Positions 60,248 to 64,000 of a stretch of 64,000 nucleotides of DNA are shown here, in pieces. The notes beneath the pieces are model-generated. The model saw nothing but the letters and a program-made list of their open reading frames with translations. It ran no database searches and was not told the DNA's origin. Within the stretch, counting starts at the first letter, position 1. The number at the start of each line of letters is the position of its first letter. A program made the position numbers and the translations under genes. The stretch is from assembly GCA_028714315.1 (NCBI GenBank), contig JAQTMN010000003.1:1-64000 (forward strand). Reading direction: 5' to 3'. Source of the stretch: Sulfuricella sp. GTDB taxonomy: Bacteria > Pseudomonadota > Gammaproteobacteria > Burkholderiales > Sulfuricellaceae.

Positions 60248-60574
60248 ATGCTATTTAGCCTCGCACACGCCGCCGACGGCGCGCCGGCCGACCCGATGAG
60301 CGGCCTGACGCAGTTCCTGCCCCTGATCGTGATTTTCGTGCTGTTCTACTTCATGATGATCCGGCCGCAGATGAAGCGTGCCAAGGAACAGAAGAACATG
60401 ATCGACTCGCTGCAGAAGGGTGACGAAGTGGTCACCGCCGGCGGCGAACTGGGCAAGGTGGTGAAAGTGAGTGAAGCCTATATCGGCCTGGAAGTCGCCG
60501 ACGGCGTGGTGATCAACGTGCAGAAATCGGCCGTTACCACTTTGCTGCCGAAGGGTACGATCAAAGGCATTTGA
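60248..60574 (+). CDS. yajC: Sec translocase accessory subunit YajC
   Basis: FVLFYFMMIRPQMKRAKEQKNMIDSLQKGDEVVTAGGELGKV. Confidence 0.95.
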   Translation: MLFSLAHAADGAPADPMSGLTQFLPLIVIFVLFYFMMIRPQMKRAKEQKNMIDSLQKGDEVVTAGGELGKVVKVSEAYIGLEVADGVVINVQKSAVTTLLPKGTIKGI

Positions 60575-60614
60575 GCGAGTGGCTTTCAATGTAGGGCCGA
60601 ATTTATTTGGGTCA

Positions 60615-60636
60615 GTGCGAATGAATTCGCACCTAC
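60615..60636 (+). repeat. GTGCGAATGAATTCGCACCTAC hairpin repeat, copy 4
   Basis: Exact match. Confidence 0.85.
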
Positions 60637-60665
60637 ATCAGGATTCATACATCTAAGGTTGTGCA

Positions 60666-62483
60666 ATGAACCGTTACCCCCTCTGGAAATATCTCGTCAT
60701 CGCCGCGGCGATCCTGTTCGGCCTGATCTACACCCTGCCCAATTTCTTTGGCGAATCGCCCGCAGTACAGGTTTCGCCGCTGCGAGGCATGACCAAGGTG
60801 GATCAGTCGCTGCTGAACCAGGTCGAGGATACGCTGAAGAAAAACAATCTCGCCGACCAGGGCATTTCGTTCGACAGCACCGGGGTGAAGGCGCGCTTTG
60901 CCGACACCGACACCCAGATCAAGGCCAAGGACCTGCTCCAGACCCAGCTGGGCGAAAATTTCGTGGTGGCGCTCAACCTGCTTCCGAGTTCGCCTAAGTG
61001 GTTGTCCAGCTTGGGCGCGCTGCCGATGTATCTCGGCCTGGACTTGCGCGGCGGCGTGCATTTCCTGCTGCAGGTGGACATGAAAGGCGCCATTACCAAG
61101 TCGCTCGAAAGCCACGTGGGCGACATCCGCACCACGCTGCGCGAGAAGAAAATCGCTTATGCCGGGGTCTCGCGCCAGGACCAGGCGGTGGAGGTCAAAT
61201 TCCGCGACGCCGATTCGCGCGCCAAGGCGGAGGAGGAATTGCAGAAGACCTCGCCGGACCTGCTGTTGAAAGACTTGGATGAGGGGGCCGAATTCAAGCT
61301 GCTCGGCACGCTCAAGCTCGAAGCGCAGAAGCGCATCCAGGAATTCGCCCTGCAACAGAACATCACCACCCTCAGGAACCGCATCAACGAGCTCGGCGTG
61401 GCCGAGCCGATCATCCAGCAGCAGGGCATCGACCGGGTCGTGGTGCAGTTGCCCGGCGTGCAGGACACCGCCAAGGCGAAGGATATTCTCGGCCGCACCG
61501 CCACCCTGGAAATCCGCATGGTGGATGAGGAACACGACGTGGTTTCAGCCGTCCAGACCGGCCAGATTCCGTTCGGCGACGAGCTCTACACCGAGCGCAA
61601 GGGCGCGCCCCTGCTGGTGAAGAAAGGCGTGGTGCTGACCGGCGACTACATCAGCGACGCCCAGCCCGGCTTCGAAGGCCAGAGCGGCGAACCGGCCGTG
61701 CACATCACGCTGAACGGCAGCGGCGCGCGCATCTTCAAGCAGGTGACGCGCGAGAACGTGGGCAAGCGCATGGCGATCCTGCTGATCGAAAAAGGCAAGG
61801 GCGAGGTCATCACCGCACCGGTGATCCGCGAAGAAATCGGCGGCGGCCGGGTGCAGATTTCCGGCCGCATGACCACCGCCGAGGCCAGCGACACCGCGCT
61901 GTTGCTGCGCGCCGGCGCCCTCGCCGCGCCGATGGACATCATCGAGGAGCGAACCGTCGGCCCGAGCATGGGCGCGGAGAACATCGCCAAGGGCTTCAAT
62001 TCGAACATCTACGGTTTCATCGCGATTTCGGTGTTCATGATTTTCTACTACCGCTTCTTCGGGCTGATCTCGACCACCTCGCTGGCCGTCAACGTCCTGC
62101 TGCTGGTCGGCCTGCTGTCGCTGCTGCAAGCCACGCTGACCCTGCCCGGCATGGCGGGCATCGCGCTCACGGTGGGCATGGCGATCGACGCCAACGTGCT
62201 GATCAACGAGCGCATCCGCGAGGAAATCCGCAATGGCGCATCGCCTCATGCGGCGATTCATGCCGGTTACGAGCGTGCGTTCGCCACCATTCTCGACTCC
62301 AACGTCACTACCTTCATCGCCGGCGTGGCCCTGTTCTGGCTCGGTTCCGGCCCGGTGCGCGGCTTCGCCGTGGTGCTGTGCCTCGGCATCCTGACTTCGA
62401 TGTTCAGTGCCGTGCTGGTGTCGCGCGGGATCGTTAATTTGACATACGGACGCAAGGCCAGGCTGGAGAAGGTTTCGATCTAA
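60666..62483 (+). CDS. secD: Protein translocase subunit SecD
   Basis: MNRYPLWKYLVIAAAILFGLIYTLPNFFGESPAVQVSP; LGLDLRGGVHFLLQVDM. Confidence 0.96.
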   Translation: MNRYPLWKYLVIAAAILFGLIYTLPNFFGESPAVQVSPLRGMTKVDQSLLNQVEDTLKKNNLADQGISFDSTGVKARFADTDTQIKAKDLLQTQLGENFVVALNLLPSSPKWLSSLGALPMYLGLDLRGGVHFLLQVDMKGAITKSLESHVGDIRTTLREKKIAYAGVSRQDQAVEVKFRDADSRAKAEEELQKTSPDLLLKDLDEGAEFKLLGTLKLEAQKRIQEFALQQNITTLRNRINELGVAEPIIQQQGIDRVVVQLPGVQDTAKAKDILGRTATLEIRMVDEEHDVVSAVQTGQIPFGDELYTERKGAPLLVKKGVVLTGDYISDAQPGFEGQSGEPAVHITLNGSGARIFKQVTRENVGKRMAILLIEKGKGEVITAPVIREEIGGGRVQISGRMTTAEASDTALLLRAGALAAPMDIIEERTVGPSMGAENIAKGFNSNIYGFIAISVFMIFYYRFFGLISTTSLAVNVLLLVGLLSLLQATLTLPGMAGIALTVGMAIDANVLINERIREEIRNGASPHAAIHAGYERAFATILDSNVTTFIAGVALFWLGSGPVRGFAVVLCLGILTSMFSAVLVSRGIVNLTYGRKARLEKVSI

Positions 62484-62661
62484 ACAAGCGCCCTTTCGCG
62501 TTCGCTCCCTCGCCCGCTTGCGGGAGAGGGTTGGGGAGAGGGCAAAACAAGCGCCCTTTCACGTTCGCTCCCTCGCCCGCTTGCGGGATAACCAGCGACT
62601 TGGCGGCTGTGCCGCCTAGTCGAATGGCTAGTAGTTGCATCAGAGGGTGGGGAGAGGGCAA
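62484..62661. repeat. Tandem duplicate of host repeat, second unit interrupted by 54-bp hairpin element (62588..62641)
   Basis: Unit 1 ...CGCTTGCGGG|AGAGGGTTGGGGAGAGGGC; unit 2 ...CGCTTGCGGG[54 bp]AGAGGGTGGGGAGAGGGC. Confidence 0.93.
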
Positions 62662-62761
62662 CGCCTGCAGCGATGCAAGCACCCTCATCCCCGGCCCTTC
62701 TCCCGCCTGCGGGAGAAGGGAGAAAACCAGCCTGAGCTGTTAGAAAAACCAAGGAAACAAC

Positions 62762-63703
62762 ATGATTGAATTTTTTCACATCAAGCGCGATATCCCGTTC
62801 ATGAGCTACGCCAAGGTGACGACGATCATCTCGTTGGTGACCTTCATCGCGGCGGTCGCGGCGTTGGGCCTGAAAGGGCTCAACCTGGGCGTGGACTTCA
62901 CCGGCGGTACGGTGATGGAAGTGAGCTACAGCCAACAGGCGGACGTGCACAAGATTCGCGAAACCCTGGCCGGGGCCGGCATGCACGACGCCGCGGTGCA
63001 GAACTTCGGCACCGCGCGCGATGTCATGATCCGCCTGCCGCTCAAGGCCGAAGTCAGCACCGCCAAGCTGTCCGAACAGGTATTCCAGGCGCTGAAAGCC
63101 GCGGACAGCACCGTCACCCTGAAACGCGTCGAGTTCGTCGGCCCGCAGGTCGGCAAGGAACTGTATGAAAACGGCTCGCTCGCCCTCCTGGTGGTGTGCC
63201 TGGGCATCATGGCCTACCTTGCCATGCGCTTCGAATGGCGCTTCTCGGTGGCCGCGATCATCGCCAACATGCACGACGTGGTGATCATCCTCGGCTTCTT
63301 CGCCTTCTTCCAGTGGGAATTCTCGCTGACTGTGCTGGCTGGCGTACTGGCGGTGCTGGGCTATTCGGTCAACGAATCCGTGGTGGTGTTCGACCGGGTG
63401 CGCGAGAACTTCCGCAAGATGCGCAAGGCCTCGGTGCCGGAAGTAATCGACAATGCCATCACCCGCACCATGTCGCGCACCATCATCACCCACACCATGA
63501 CCGAACTGATGGTCCTGTCGATGCTGTTCTTCGGCGGCGAGGCGCTGTACTACTTCGCCCTGGCGCTGACCATCGGCATCGTGTTCGGCATTTACTCTTC
63601 CGTGCTGGTGGCGAGCCCGATCGTGATGTGGCTGGGCGTGTCGCGCGAGGATTTCCTCAAGCCGGAGAAGAAGGAAGGCGAAGAGGCCGAAGCGCTGCCC
63701 TGA
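62762..63703 (+). CDS. secF: Protein translocase subunit SecF
   Basis: LKGLNLGVDFTGGTVMEVSY; VLGYSVNESVVVFDRVREN. Confidence 0.96.
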   Translation: MIEFFHIKRDIPFMSYAKVTTIISLVTFIAAVAALGLKGLNLGVDFTGGTVMEVSYSQQADVHKIRETLAGAGMHDAAVQNFGTARDVMIRLPLKAEVSTAKLSEQVFQALKAADSTVTLKRVEFVGPQVGKELYENGSLALLVVCLGIMAYLAMRFEWRFSVAAIIANMHDVVIILGFFAFFQWEFSLTVLAGVLAVLGYSVNESVVVFDRVRENFRKMRKASVPEVIDNAITRTMSRTIITHTMTELMVLSMLFFGGEALYYFALALTIGIVFGIYSSVLVASPIVMWLGVSREDFLKPEKKEGEEAEALP

Positions 63704-64000
63704 TGGAACTGCTGACCTATTTCATCGATCTGGTCCTGCACCTCGACAAGCACCTGCTGCTGCTTACGCAGGAGTACGGCGCCTGGATCTACCTGATCCT
63801 GTTCCTGATCATTTTCTGCGAAACCGGCTTGGTGGTGGCGCCCTTCCTGCCGGGTGATTCGCTGCTGTTCGTCGCCGGCGCGTTGACCGCCACCGGCGCC
63901 CTGGAACTCCAGGCGCTGGCCGGCTTGCTGATGGCCGCGTCGTTCCTCGGCGACAACACCAATTACTGGATCGGCCGTTACGTCGGGCCGAGAGTGTTCA
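63703..64000 (+). CDS. DedA-family membrane protein (partial, runs off window)
   Basis: LILFLIIFCETGLVVAPFLPGDSLLFVAGAL...FLGDNTNYWIGRYVG. Confidence 0.92.
   Translation, partial: MELLTYFIDLVLHLDKHLLLLTQEYGAWIYLILFLIIFCETGLVVAPFLPGDSLLFVAGALTATGALELQALAGLLMAASFLGDNTNYWIGRYVGPRVF

Noticed and set aside
62501-62730. Interpreting the secD/secF spacer repeats only as a transcription terminator
   Set aside because: No U-tract follows the hairpins and the sequence is a tandem of dispersed repeats; a termination role is possible but not supported from sequence alone.

Overview
GC-rich proteobacterial (betaproteobacteria-like) chromosomal window, about 95% resolved into genes. Main blocks: CysB-like regulator; Fe/B12-type ABC transporter; pcnB-folK-dNK-panB-(MCP)-panC-panD; SCO/thioredoxin/DUF748/Spy-like genes; pepD; an accessory strip at 18.5-23.3 kb with five adjacent two-gene modules (BrnT/HTH, DUF262/NTase, PIN/Phd, HEPN/MNT, DUF6516/HTH); ettA; dus; recQ; a complete ccmABCDEFGHI cluster; an alternative complex III (actABCDEF) + SCO + caa3-type oxidase cluster; tRNA-Leu(CAA) followed by a decayed type I RM (hsdM/hsdS remnants) and an intact AAA-ATPase/TOPRIM-like pair; queA, nfeD/SPFH, tgt-yajC-secD-secF and a partial dedA. 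The most unusual signal is an extensive population of short palindromic repeats. (i) Some are nested: hairpin elements interrupt other hairpins at the same points, with empty and occupied sites visible in this window and compensatory changes in stems. (ii) Some lie in-frame inside protein genes (two 74-bp copies in actB, a doublet in pepD, copies in ccmF, ccmH and hsdM), or appear to supply start codons (the 'MNSHL' starts of the FecCD permease and actE). All calls were made by reading the sequence and the ORF track; no database search was run.
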